The notes beneath the pieces were generated by a model. It did not search any database and was not told the origin of the DNA. It saw only the letters and a list, made by a program, of their open reading frames with translations. Made by a program: the position numbers and the translations under genes. A stretch of DNA of 64,000 nt from Cheilinus undulatus (taxonomy: Eukaryota > Chordata > Actinopteri > Labriformes > Labridae), in contig NC_054867.1 of NCBI RefSeq assembly GCF_018320785.1, forward strand, positions 21,641,855-21,705,854, given 5' to 3'. Shown in pieces: positions 1 through 28,575 of the stretch; the first letter of the stretch is position 1; each line of letters begins with the position of its first letter.

Positions 1-1940
1 ACAAAAGTTTGCTAAAAAGTCATAGTTGGAGTCATATGCACCTTATTTTCTTCTCTTTCTCTCCCAGTATCCCAGCTTTTGTTCAGGTTTTGGCCTCACT
101 GTACAGAGTCCAAGACAAAATAATCTAACAGTTCCAGCCAGCCAATGACATTTATATTTCCAAAGAAAGAAGCAAAATACCCTAACATTAAGGGAAGGTT
201 CACATTTTAAAACAGCCTACATTTTGGACGTCTCTGTCAAAACAGGAACACAAGCTAAAAATTGGCCTAACCTTCCATCCAGGGTTAGGGTGAGGGTTAA
301 GGTAATGGTAGGGACACTAAAAGTAAAAAAAAATACTGACCTACAAAACCTGTTGCAAAACATTTAAAGAGACTGAGTAATTAGTCTGCTTACAGGAAAA
401 AAAAGCTTATCCTCCAAGAAAACAATACATAAAAGCTACGTAGCAGACGTAGCTACATAGAAAATGTAGCTAAAGCTATGTTCATAAAGTAGCTGCATAA
501 GCTATGAAAGCTATGTAGCTATGTTAGCTTAAGCTATGGTTGCTAAAGCACAATTAACTTAGCTACAAGTGTTTATTTACGCAAACGGTGTTATATGAGC
601 ATTTCCAATGTTTAAGCTGGGTGTTCCTTCTGTGGTTATAAATGTAAATGTGACAGTTTTTTGGACTGATTTTCACTCAGACCTTTTTTGGCAAACTTGG
701 TAGTATCATAGCTATGTTAGCTTTAGCTAAAGCTAAAGTCTTGCTTTATCTGGGAGGTGATTTTACCTGGAAGGACATGTAAGCTCATATTTGAATTTCA
801 ATCCTGTTCAACTTCTACAAGCTGACAACTTGTCATTCTTAAAATTAAAGGGTGATACATGATGTATTTAGCATTTAACAACCAGGTTTTATTTTTAACC
901 ACATGTCACCAAACTGCACTAAAGTTTTATATCAATCCTTATTTATTTATTATTTTAGGCCTTGCTGAATTTTATGAATGCTTGAGATAAGGCTGACTTC
1001 TATATTTCAAATGTCTACACCTTAAACATTAACTGAGAGAGGAAATGCTTGTTTTCTACTTTGGTTTTTACTTTTAGACTATGAACAAAAATAAAAAAAT
1101 ATTTTACAAGTCATGCATATAAATTTCTGAAGTGTGCAAAGTGTTATTTTGCAAAATACATGAAGTTCATACTGTTTTCTGCATGAAAATACCCCCAAAA
1201 ATTGTTAACATCTTTGACATAGACTCAAATTCAACTCTGCTCAAAGGTCTGACTGGGGACAAGAGTTAGAAATTTGCAAGTTTTAAACTTCCTTTGCAGC
1301 ACATTAGCTTAATGCTCTATGCTATGTTAGAGTGTATCATCCCTGATTAATAAATAGAATTATTTAAAAAAAAAAACTTACATTAAATGAGAATTTTCAA
1401 AGAAAAAAACTTCCATCTGAAAAAAAACAGACTCAATAAAATACTATCTTACAAGCTCTGCACTCAAAATCCTAACTTCATGAGCAAAGAATTATGGGAA
1501 AAGATGCCCAGTAAGATAAATCCATAGCATTGAATACAGAATGAGTTTTAAAGCTTTTTCAAGACATGACTCATTCTGAATAGTTGTATTGCTTTCAACC
1601 CTCAATCTGAATTAAAGTATTAAGACAGCTAAAACAAGATTTATCACTTAAAAATATGTGATATTTAAAATAACATGGAATAGCCCATGAGCACAAATGG
1701 TTTTTTCGAAGAGGTCACTGGCTAACAAAGCTGAGACAAACTGTTTTAATCATTACTAAATGATTTAACTGCTTATGTGTAACTTTGTCTAAAATTCTTA
1801 AAAATGACAAGCAAGTGGTAATAATAGCTGTTCAAAGAACTTTGAAATGACACCAGATGCATATACTGAAGTAAAGTCCCTTAAAATCGCAGTTTCTTAT
1901 ATTTACATCCCACTCCCACAGGTGAGCTGTATCTGTCTGA
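1..1940. other. AT-rich noncoding sequence, probably intron of the nicalin-like gene
   Basis: No reading frame here continues the nicalin-like exon or resembles a protein I recognise. The stretch holds an AGCTA-rich cluster (listed separately) and several A-runs. If the donor at 1941-1946 is used, this is first-intron sequence. Confidence 0.4.
424..737. repeat. AGCTA-rich degenerate repeat, cluster 1
   Basis: The motifs TAGCTA, AGCTATG and TTAGCTTAAGCTA recur densely at 424-545 and again at 708-737. Because AGCT is self-complementary, the array can fold on itself. Similar clusters occur at 15.9-16.2 kb and 62.7-62.9 kb, so this is a dispersed family rather than a local slip product. I do not recognise a named family. 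Confidence 0.6.
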
Positions 1941-1946
1941 ACTTAC

Positions 1947-2091
1947 CATACATCTGTTGTGCCAGGTTGTATTGTTGCATCCTGTAAGCAGTGAACTCGT
2001 AAGAGGACACAGCAGGAAGAGCCGAGCCGTGCAGATGCTGGATGCAGAGCAGCAGAACAACAGCAGCTAAACGCAGGTCTCTGTGGGGCAT
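1947..2091 (-). CDS. Nicalin-family (NCLN-like) protein, N-terminal coding exon, partial gene
   Basis: The open frame starts MPHRDLRLAAVVLLLCIQ, a short charged start followed by a hydrophobic stretch that looks like a signal peptide or signal anchor. About 30 residues in comes YEFTAYRMQQYNLAQQMYG. From memory this matches the nicalin N-terminal pattern EF-x-x-YRMQQY-(D/N)-L-x-x-Q-x-YG. Nicalin is an ER membrane glycoprotein related to nicastrin that works with NOMO and TMEM147 in the BOS complex of the multipass translocon. The exon ends after TATG, directly followed on the minus strand by a good donor (GTAAGT, plus positions 1941-1946), phase 1. A possible acceptor at 2119-2120 puts about 27 nt of 5' UTR before the ATG. 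The usual longer vertebrate nicalin N-terminus is not seen, so this may be a paralogue or use another start. I found no second coding exon in 1-1940; the gene probably continues past the left edge. Confidence 0.62.
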
Positions 2092-2381
2092 GATGTCACG
2101 TCCTGATACCCTCTCAGTCTATGTGAAAGGTAGACATTACAATGAGACAGTAGAATGATTTGAATTGATAAAGTCCAGTTACACTTGGAAAAAAAAACAA
2201 TTTCCTATTAGAGAAGGATCCTGAAAATGAGGGTAGTCCAACCACATTGCATTGTGCTAGTATGGCCCAAACTAACCTGAACTTCCAAAAGGAGGCAGTT
2301 ATCACAAAATATATATGTCCCTATAACCATGAAGCTGTCTTCATCCTATAGCTGATCTCCTGGTACTGACATGATTCTTAC

Positions 2382-2470
2382 CTGTGTCCCAGGACCCTTG
2401 TTGTCTCACCACGTCTTCCCCAACCTGCAACGTGGACACAAACTAGCTCCTGAGATTTGAGGCGTCTCCT
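2382..2470 (-). other. Possible 5' untranslated exon of the nicalin-like gene
   Basis: On the minus strand a strong donor (GTAAGA, plus 2376-2381) lies about 260 bp upstream of the candidate acceptor of the signal-peptide exon. An upstream noncoding exon ending at 2382 would join to that exon. The 5' limit is not visible and the end given is arbitrary. There is no TATA box or CpG island here to confirm a promoter. Confidence 0.25.
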
Positions 2471-3034
2471 GAAGGTAAGCCACCATTCACCATCTGCTCC
2501 CAAGGGATCAACTCAAGGCTAATCACAAACACCCAACCCCCCACCCGCACTATCCCTCTGTCTATTTATCTGTCCATCCCTTCTTCCTCATCCTCTCTTT
2601 CTTGGCTGCAGAGTTACTCTCATTCAGCAGCTATTTAGTCTGGCTGAGTCTGGCTCAGGCTGAACAGAGACTACAAACTAGGACTGATTATGGTAAAAGT
2701 CATAATCACAATTAATTTGACTGAAATTGAGATCCTGTTAATTGTATCACTTTGTTTGTGGATGTTAAGTAACTAAACACATTTATTATTTTGCCTTAAG
2801 GAGCAGCCTTAGCCTATAATCAGTTCTGCAAGTTATCTTTAATTGTTTGAGGATTCATTCCTGAAAATCAAGGCGGTTCTGTACCTCTAAGGATGTTCAA
2901 CCTTTCTCATTAACCCACAACTGCCTTTCTTTTATCCTCTTTTCTTCTCTCTTTTCAAATGAACTATACATGCCGTGGCTCCCTCTGCTCCTCACTTAAA
3001 GTAAGAGCTGTTTAAGTGGGAGGAGCCAAGCATA

Positions 3035-4012
3035 CAGTGCCTAAAAAAGGTATTTACCCCCTTGGTTGTTTTACTTATCTATTGATTTTGTAAATCAATG
3101 GTCAATATAAAGTAATTTGGCCTTTTTGACCACTATTTTATATCAAAATGAAAACAGATTTCTTCAAAGAAATGCCAATCAGGCAAAAATATGTTTGATT
3201 TAAGTAGCAAACCTACTCCAACAGAAGTCTAGCCAATTGGTGCTAGTAGTCTCTCAGTGAAATGGGGATCACCTGAGTGCAGTGAATGTGTCTCAGGTGA
3301 TTGTAGTTAAAAAGACACCTGTGTCTGGAAGGTCCAGTCACTGGTTAATCACTACTCCTGGTCTGATGAGACCAAAATGGTTCTTTTTGACCATCAGACA
3401 AGATGCTATGTTTGGCAGACACCAAACACTGCACATCACCACAAACACACCATTCCCGCTGTGAAGCATGGTGGTGGCAGCATCATGCTGTGGGGATGCT
3501 CCTCAGCAGCCAGCCCTGGAAGGCTTGTAAATGTAGAGGGTAACAAATATGCAGAAAAATGTATGAACATCCTGGAGGACAATCTTATAGTCTTTAAGTG
3601 AACTACCACTTCGGAGAAGATTTGTTTTCCAGTAAGACGATGACCTGAAGCATAAAGCAAAAGCTACACAGAAATAGTTTAAAGACAACAAGGTGAACAG
3701 TTTTGCAAAGAAGAATGGAGTAAAATTGCAGTGTCCAGATGTGGTACCTGATTAAGACCTATCCACACAGACTCAGTGCTGTGATTGCACCCAAAGGTGC
3801 ATCTACTAAATACTGACTTGATGGGGGTGAATATTCATGCAGTCACTTATTTAACATTAAATATTTTTATTCAACTGGCATTACTTTGTGGAAATCTGTT
3901 CACTTTGACATGTAAGAGTTTTTTTGTCAAAAAGGCTGAATTATATTGAAGATGATTGATTTCAATAAAAGGGTGAAACATCCAAGGGGGTGAATACTTT
4001 TTATAGGCACTG
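3035..4012 (+). mobile_element. Tc1/mariner-like element, internally deleted (family A, copy 1)
   Basis: The terminal sequence CAGTGCCTAAAAAAGG at the left is the reverse complement, with few changes, of the right end (TTTTTATAGGCACTG). Both ends abut TA, the Tc1/mariner target duplication. The interior keeps part of the transposase catalytic region, with [13 protein letters not shown] near 3461-3500, but lacks the DNA-binding N-terminus and most of the 3' coding part. It is a dead copy of the family also seen at 13.6, 35.9 and 43.0 kb. It lies between the nicalin-like exon and the 3' side of fam219a. Confidence 0.88.
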
Positions 4013-7000
4013 TATCTCTGCCACTCCATCACAAAAGGAGTCAAAGAAGGACAAAATAACATGTTGCAGTCTGTTCTGATATCTAGTATTTATTTTTGAT
4101 ATGTTGCACTATACACAGAACTTTTACACTGTTAAAATCTAAATGGAACCAGTTCACAATCATCATAAGAAGCACCTGACAAAACAAAAACAAAAAAAGC
4201 AGAAGTCTGTGTATGAGTTATTCCCATTCTTTAAAAATAAATTAAAAACACACAACTGCAAATAAATAGCTTCTGTTATAATGCATTACTTTCAATCTCC
4301 TGTGTGCAAAGACATTGGCTAAAAGTAGTGCACATAATAGAAGACGACTGAGTCTATGAGGATGATGTTAAAACCAAATGAGCACCAGAGTCCATCACAC
4401 AGTCAGTCCTTCAGTGTTAATGTTAACTGTACATACAGCTATCAGCTGCATTAGCAGTGAATTACCAAATCACTTTGTGTTTACCTCCTACTGAATGCAA
4501 GTAATTTTATCTACAAACATGGCACCTTGTTTGCAAATGATCACTTTACTTACTTTTTAAGTCTAATGCTATAGGAACATTGAGGCTGTATTAGGTATAG
4601 AAAGGTACAAGTCATCAGACAGAATTAACATTTTTTTCAGCAGGTTTTTAGTTGCATTTACTCTCCATGTACATTACTACTAAGAGTAAAAACAACCCTT
4701 CCTTTTATGAATCCTTATTCACTGGAGTACATATAAGGGGTTCAGTTCTTTTTACTTCTAAAAAGAGTAAAAAATCCAAACCTCTAAGTTGTAAATGTGC
4801 AAACTAAGTTATGAAACATTAATGCAAGTTGTGCCCAAAACACTGCAGTACACCTTCAAAGATAGTAAGCTTTCAAAGCAGATGCACACACAAGAAACTT
4901 CACATCCTGATCTCAAATCCCTTCTTTGTGAGTCAACAGAATATTCTGAGTGTAACCATGAGAGAATAACTTACACCGCAGTGTAAAGTGCACACATATT
5001 CAGATCTGGAGTCACACGGAAATAAATCAGGGGTAGGATTAGAATAAGGAAGGTGTTCCCTTTTGGACTGATGTGTTTTGCATTGCAGATTTACACGCAA
5101 ATGACTTTTAACATTCACTACAAAAATGCGGAGATGTCTGCAGAAATCTGTGACCTTCACCACCAGCTAAAGCTTAAGTTATGATGTACAATCCAAGCCT
5201 CATTAAAAGTAGTTTGTTTATAACTCAGTGTCACTTTTGTTTGCACCACATCAGGTTCATCCCAACTAGTAGAGCGTAATGTCCAAACTAACCAAAATAT
5301 TGTTGCAGATGTGAAGTTTTTACTCCATGTAACCATGCAAAAGGCATTTTTTTTAATGTAGGGTTAGTTACAGCGCTGCCTCTCATGCCTAATTGCCTCG
5401 GAATAGACGAGCGGCTGACAAACTTAACTGGTGTAGTCCATAACAGCAACTGTATGTAAAATATGATGATAACAGCAATATCTTTAATCTGAAGTTAGTG
5501 TAAAATAACAATGGTGCTATTAGGAGATGTTAAACAAGTTAAACATAAAGTCCTCTATTCTTTATGCATTTCGAGAAAGATGCAGAAGGGAAAAGAAAGT
5601 CAGCGTACATTTCCAAAAAGATCAAATCTATTACAGAAACTGCACTAAAAATGCCAATGAGCCAGTGAAACCCTCTGCTCCTCCTCATTTCAAAATGATC
5701 ACCATGGCACAGAAATATAAAGTCCCTGTAAAGTGCAATCCAAAATTAGTGTCTTAACACACTAGATATGTTGGAAAAAGGCTGCTGTAAACATGTAAAA
5801 ACACTGAGATCTACAGGTGACTGAATTTTGGAATTAGACTGTTAGAAAGTTGTTCACTATGGGAAATTACCCCGCCTTACAACCTGCAACGATATAAAAT
5901 CGCAGAGCAGTTAATCTCAATACAGTCTGCTGTTAACTGATGTCACTGCCGTCACTGAGAGAGATGCTGTGTTTTCGTTCATTGTGAGGGATTTCCCTAA
6001 TCTATCAGCCACAGTGGCCTACAGGTCATTAAAAGTATCAAAATGGAGAGATTTGTGCCAGAAAACAGTAAACTTTATCCCCAACTTCTGTCTCTCTGCG
6101 CTCTGACCACAGTTGATGCCAAGAGCAGGCTAATTGCTAGAATACTCATCTATTTTGTACTTGGACCAGATTCAGCAGGAACAAACATCTAAACTGCTAA
6201 AGGTGTGCTTTAATCCATATTTTACTCGTCTATAGTCCTTGGTGTTTAAAAAGAACAAGCTCTGGCTTTGTCTCTCTCTAAGCAGCAGTTCAGTCCCTCC
6301 TGTCTGTTAGCGGCGCAATGCTAAAGTTTAGTAAAGTATCCGATGATAGACAATTCAATTTCTGCCAAGTCTGTTGCAATAAAAGCCTCTAAATCAGCAT
6401 TGAAGACTTTTATTTTGAAGACAAACATCAGGAAATTGAGCGTTTTCTGCAGCAACTTAACAACAAAGACCTCTGAGACAGATGATTCCTCCTGGTTGTA
6501 GCATTTTTTAAATTTGAGAGGACTGTATTTCTTGTGAGTGGGCATGGCTTCAGCTCAGTCAACCAACAGGTCCACAAAATCCTAGATCAGACTTTATCGC
6601 CTCATTTATCATAATTTTGAAGCTTAATTTTATAAAACGTAGAGATTTTTTTTCATGACAAAACATTTGGCCTGTTGGTTTATAACACAGTGGCCTGTCA
6701 TACAACAAACCTAAATACTGATTTTATCACCTTGCAGGGACTTTAAGCTTTCCTTTCTTTAGTTTCTCAGCGCAAGATATTGTTCACATTAGACACGAGG
6801 CTCACATAGGTAGTCTGAAAGCCCCGACTTGTTAGCTTGCAAGCTAAAATTAAAATCAAGATGTGACACAGCTGAGACGTAGGCGCCATGCAACCAGTCC
6901 AAACCTGGTGCAGCTGGTTACAGGTGTACAAAAAAGCAAAAAAAAGAGCACCCTCCCAACACTAAACTGAAAGGCAGGTGCATAACCACAAAGGTTAAAC
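4013..7000. other. Noncoding stretch downstream of fam219a
   Basis: I see no recognisable coding exon, RNA gene or clear terminal repeat here. Open frames are short and have no sensible composition. Some of it could be distal 3' UTR of fam219a, transcribed leftward, but no polyadenylation site can be assigned with confidence. Confidence 0.4.
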
Positions 7001-7207
7001 TAGAAGCAGGAAGGTATGCACTCAAAATGTCCTTTTTAACATTTATTCAGGCTAACAGGCCACAACAGGCACGTTTCGACACGCAGGTCTTCTTCAGCAT
7101 TGACGCCTAACGCTGGAGAAGACCTGCATGTCGAAACGCGTCTGTTGTGGCCTGTTAGCCTGAATAAATGTTAAAAAGGACATTTGAGTGCTGGCCTTCT
7201 GCTTCTA
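7001..7207. repeat. Near-perfect 97-bp inverted repeat (long hairpin) with hammerhead-like core motifs
   Basis: The arm at 7001-7098 is complementary to 7112-7207 with only scattered mismatches, around a 13-nt loop. Within the left arm, minus strand, CTGAAGA (plus 7091-7097) is followed about 13 nt later by GAAAC (plus 7073-7077). In the right arm, plus strand, CTGGAGA (7113-7119) is followed by GAAAC (7133-7137). CUGANGA ... GAAA is the catalytic core pattern of hammerhead ribozymes, which are carried by Penelope-like and other retroelements. The right arm has lost the invariant A, and helix II is only 3 bp with an extra base, so activity is doubtful. If transcribed, the whole would fold into a long double-stranded hairpin. 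Confidence 0.8.
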
Positions 7208-7439
7208 GAGGTGTACAAACCCTGTCTTAAATTTGATCTTCTGTTTAATCTAATCTATGTTTAAACTTAAGCATAGCTGGTGCAACCTAGTACTGAAGAT
7301 GTCTTCAGAATGATGTAAACATGACAAACACAGTAAGCAGTATGCATCCCAAACACCAAGGACTACTTCCCTCTGCACATCATGGATAATATCCATTGGC
7401 ATTAACGCATCGACAATACACAGCTGTGTCCGGTGCTAC

Positions 7440-8755
7440 ATATACACTTCTTGTCCCCAAATAAAAAAAGCAAATGTACAAGAATACAAAGCAAACAAAC
7501 ACACTGACATCAAAACAGAAAAATGACAATCATATTATTTTCTTGTCAGATAAGCAAATAATGTCCTGGAATCCTAACACAAAACAAAAATTATCTATTT
7601 TATTTCCATCAAGGTGATAAAGAATCATTCTGTAGACATTCCTCTGAACCTCAAACCATGAAGGAGCAAAAATGCACAACTTTTTAATGTAGTTGCCCAT
7701 ATTCTTCAACTTTCATGATTAAGTTATTCCCCCAAGAATCCACATTTTCAGTGTTGATAGCACTTTCCTCCTTCTCAAACATCCAACCATGTTGGACTAG
7801 CATGATAAACAAAACAGGAAAAAAGTACAGAAACTCATGAGTCATGAGTCATGACCTGCTTTCAGTTTTACTAACTGTTTCTCTACATCTACTGGTATTA
7901 CAGTGGGTAAACTATGAAGCTTTTAAAAGGACACCTCATATAATGTCTCATCGGCACATGGATGTGTTCAGGTCTAAATAAACTCCAGTAAATTACCTGC
8001 ACAGGCTGCTCATTAGGACAGGCAACATGCAAAACAGGTTGTGTTTCTTTTTAACAGAATATAAAACAGTTATGCAGTACAGCCTTTGTGTAACAGACAA
8101 TAAAAAAAAAACTCTGGATTTGATATCTTAGTGTAAGCATTAGTGTTTTATCAGCAGCTTGATATTTTAGCACTACTTTCCTGGACATATTTAGACACAC
8201 ACATTATTTTCATGTTTGACACATTTACAAGGGAAGACGAAGCAGACCGGCTGAAAGAAAGGAGAAACAGAAAAAAATGGTCTCTACAAAACTTCCAATC
8301 TCTTCTCGTCCATCAGTAGACGCCACGGCCGCTGTGATGTCACAGAACTGTCATCACCATGTTTTTTTCTTGACATCCCATGTTGTTTTTGTTCAACGAT
8401 CCTCACAAAGGTCTGTGTAAATCCAAATATCTACAAGCATGAGATGGAAATTGAACGGAAAGAGAAGAAAAAGTAATATGTATTTCCTTCGAGGTAATGT
8501 TTCTGCCATCAGTCGAGTCCTTGTCGATCTGACCATGCAAAGGAACGATGCACTGATCCAACCATAGGAGGAACGTGCACACTTACTGTACATATCAACT
8601 CTTTTCTTCACTATTTCCCTTTTTTTATTCTCACTTCGGTATCCTTGTTTTCCCTTTGTGCCATAGCCACCTCCCCGGGCTGCCGTTCTGGTTAGTTGTT
8701 GGCCTCAGTGCAGTTGGCAGGAAGGAGATTTATTTTGAAAGGGGTGGGAATGGTG
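7440..8755 (-). other. Probable 3' UTR and downstream sequence of fam219a
   Basis: This lies directly after the fam219a stop on the minus strand and has no other coding potential. Minus-strand AATAAA signals occur at 8729-8734 (only 22 nt after the stop), 8624-8629 and 7599-7604. Human FAM219A has a 3' UTR of kilobase scale as I recall, so one of the distal signals is more likely. The true end cannot be fixed from sequence. Confidence 0.4.
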
Positions 8756-25902
<17,147 letters not shown>

Positions 25903-26130
25903 TTTGGCGAAGCGAAAAAGAAACGGCACAGCAGTCTAAAAACGATAGCTTGTGTCTAACTAGCCGGGTTTACGATGTTCGGGTGTCGGTATCTGTCGTT
26001 ATTCAGCATGATAGCAGTTCGTTTTCCTCCATCCTGACAGAGGTGACTCGACAGCAAAACAGCAGTACCGCCCCACTTCCGGGTCTATCGAATATTGATG
26101 AGACGTCTGTCCAATCACAGAGGAGCTCAT
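25903..26130 (-). promoter_or_regulatory. fam219a: fam219a promoter and 5' UTR region, CpG-rich
   Basis: CpG dinucleotides cluster here, unlike the surrounding sequence. The minus strand carries an ETS/GABP-type site CCGGAAGT (plus 26075-26082); the plus strand has a CCAAT box at 26111-26115. There is no clear TATA box. This fits a housekeeping-type promoter reading leftward into the fam219a start codon at 25900-25902. Confidence 0.65.
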
Positions 26131-26319
26131 ATTAAAATGCGTAGTGATGGAGATTCATCCGTTGACGGTGAAAGAAATATGTAAGTGGAATATTTAAACG
26201 AATTTTTACGTCTTTTCCTAGTCATTTCCAATCCTAATATCCCTTTCAAGCTTAACCTCGGACACTGACGTATTATTGGTCTTTTTACATTGAAAAATTG
26301 AGCCAGGAAACAAGACTTG

Positions 26320-27154
26320 TACGGTGGCCTGGAAGTGCAATACAAAATTATAAAGTCTTAAACACTTTTCACAGCTTTAAACAAATTTAAATGTACCAAA
26401 ACATTTTTTACATTTACATTTGCAAAATATTTCTACAAATGACGGAGCAAATGTACATTTTACAAATCAAATTTACAAAATATCCTGTAAAAAATACAAA
26501 GACAGGAATATTTTTACAAAGCTTGTAACAAATAAGTCTGATACAAATTTACAAAGTCTGAAAAACTTCTACAAAACTTGAAACAACTTTAGCAAATCAA
26601 ATACAAAACACAAATATAATTAAAGTCCAATACAAAATTACAAAGCCTGAAACACTTTAAGAAAACTTGAAAAACTTGAAGTTGTAAAAGTGTTGTGCTA
26701 ATAGTGAATCTTTTTTCTCAGCTCAACTGAAAGTGTTTTTTGTGTTAGAAAATGTAAAGTTAAAATTTTTAAAGGTTTTAGTAGATTTTTCATTTAATGT
26801 AAAAATGTGTTAATTTAAGTGTTTAAAACTTCATTTTTGATCAGACTTTCGAAATTTGTTTCAAGTTTTGTAAAAGTTTTTCAGACATTGTAATATGTAC
26901 TAGGCTCTGTAACTACATTTAAAATTTTGTGAAAGTGATTTAAACTTTAGATTTTATATTTAAATTTGAAAATTTGTATCAAAATTCTTTAAAGTATTTA
27001 GACTTTTTCAAAATTTGTTTTGGAAAGTATGAACTTGTTTTGTCATTTGTAAACGTGTTTTGCATATCTAAATTTGTTTTATGAAACATAAAAATGTTTT
27101 GGTTTACATTTGGTTCAAGCATTGTAACTTTTGTATTGCACTTCTAGGCCACAG
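26320..27154. mobile_element. Long palindromic MITE with ACAAATTTACAAA-type arms
   Basis: The left end GTGGCCTGGAAGTGCAATAC (26324 on) is the inverted copy, one change, of the right end GTATTGCACTTCTAGGCCAC (ending 27152). Inside, the left half is full of TTTACAAA and ACAAATTTA motifs and the right half holds their complements, so almost the whole 835 bp can fold back on itself. There is no coding frame. It lies between the fam219a promoter and dnai1. Confidence 0.75.
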
Positions 27155-27195
27155 TAGTTTGGGTCATTCTACAGAAATTTGCACTTTTGGGGTGG

Positions 27196-27229
<34 letters not shown>

Positions 27230-28515
27230 TCTTCTTCTAACACTTTAACTTATTCCACATTATTAGAATACCTACGACATCATCAGTTTGCATAAATAAA
27301 AGCTTGATGAGTTGTAATCTTTTTTTTTTTTTTTTTTGGCATCTACTTAGCAAACACCATATTTTTGTTACAGGTGTTACCCTATCCTATAAGCAATATA
27401 AAATAGTTTTTCTGAAAAAGTATATATCAGCTCTCTAGCACATGTAGTCAGAGTCACATAGGAATGATGGGGTGCAAGAAAACAAGAATATCGTATTTTA
27501 TCTATTTTATAAAGTTTTGCTTAGAGTGCAACTTAATGATATCCCCTCATTACAGCAACCATAAATTTTTATATCAAAATTTCATTAATATTCATAAAAA
27601 AAGTAAAGAGACATACTTAATCTTAATCCTGATCTTTACTGCAAAATCAAATAAATATGTTATAATTTTCACCCCAAGTGATCTTTTAAAATTGAAAAAC
27701 AGAAAAAACAACCACTAGAGTGGCGACACCAGTGACATGAGCCCAATGTTCATTAATTTTTTAACTGTATTTACTACATAAGTCTAAATTTTACAATTAG
27801 CATAAAAATCAAAGATCAGAATTGACAACTACTGTACTACATTGATTCTGTCAACATCCATACAAGGTTTGTACCAACCTGCTTCTCTGCTACACTTAAT
27901 TTAGTTATATCTGAACTATAAAGGATTAAAAATGATAAAGTGAATCAAAACCATGAATTTTGGAGAAGTTCTGGGCAACATAATGTAATAATTATCTCTG
28001 ACTCACATGCACTATTGACACTTGCGTTACTGATCATAATAGTGTTACTTTGAGGAGGGAAACATCAGTGATAGTAACACCAGCAACATTTTTCCAGAAA
28101 AATGCATTTTGGAAAATGCTGCCACATGAAATCAAACCACATGTTGATAATCAGGGTATACTCACAGAATTATGATAGATGATCTGTTTGAAATATATTT
28201 ATGTATAATTTTCTAAGCCAAAACAATGGGTACAGGACACCAAACAATATCCTCAGCATGATTTAGATCTCAAAGCAAATTATCTTCTTTAGATATGGTA
28301 AAGCCAGTGACATAACTCTTAGGGACAGTTACAATTGTGATATAATTTATGATATTTACTTAACATTTTGCTGTTTTATGTCTTTTTAATTATATAACTG
28401 ATGGCCATACATAGATTTTTGTTTTCAGAATGGCAGACAAAAATATTTTGACCTCAAAATACTGCCCTCACCCTGTATACATGAACGTGGGGACATGCAA
28501 TTATGTAGTACTTGA
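27155..28515. other. AT-rich intergenic sequence between fam219a and dnai1
   Basis: Includes a 26-nt A-run (27204-27229) and an 18-nt T-run (27320-27337). The open frame at 27464-27718 is AT-driven and resembles nothing known. No other structure is seen. Confidence 0.4.
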
Positions 28516-28519
28516 CATC

Positions 28520-28572
28520 TATTGAATTTCCCTGCGGGGATAAATAAAGTTATTGTATTGTATTGTATTTAT
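28520..28572 (+). mobile_element. LINE 3'-end fragment with TATTG tail
   Basis: GAATTTCCCTGCGGGGATAA followed by ATAAAGT and a (TATTG)n tail is the typical 3' terminus of fish non-LTR retrotransposons of the L2/CR1/Rex sort. Only the last tens of bases are present, consistent with heavy 5' truncation. Confidence 0.6.
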
Positions 28573-28575
28573 GTA

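Noticed and set aside
28520..28572. Polyadenylation site of a gene upstream of dnai1
   Set aside because: The ATAAATAAAG and TATTG repeats match a LINE 3' tail; no gene on the plus strand leads into it.
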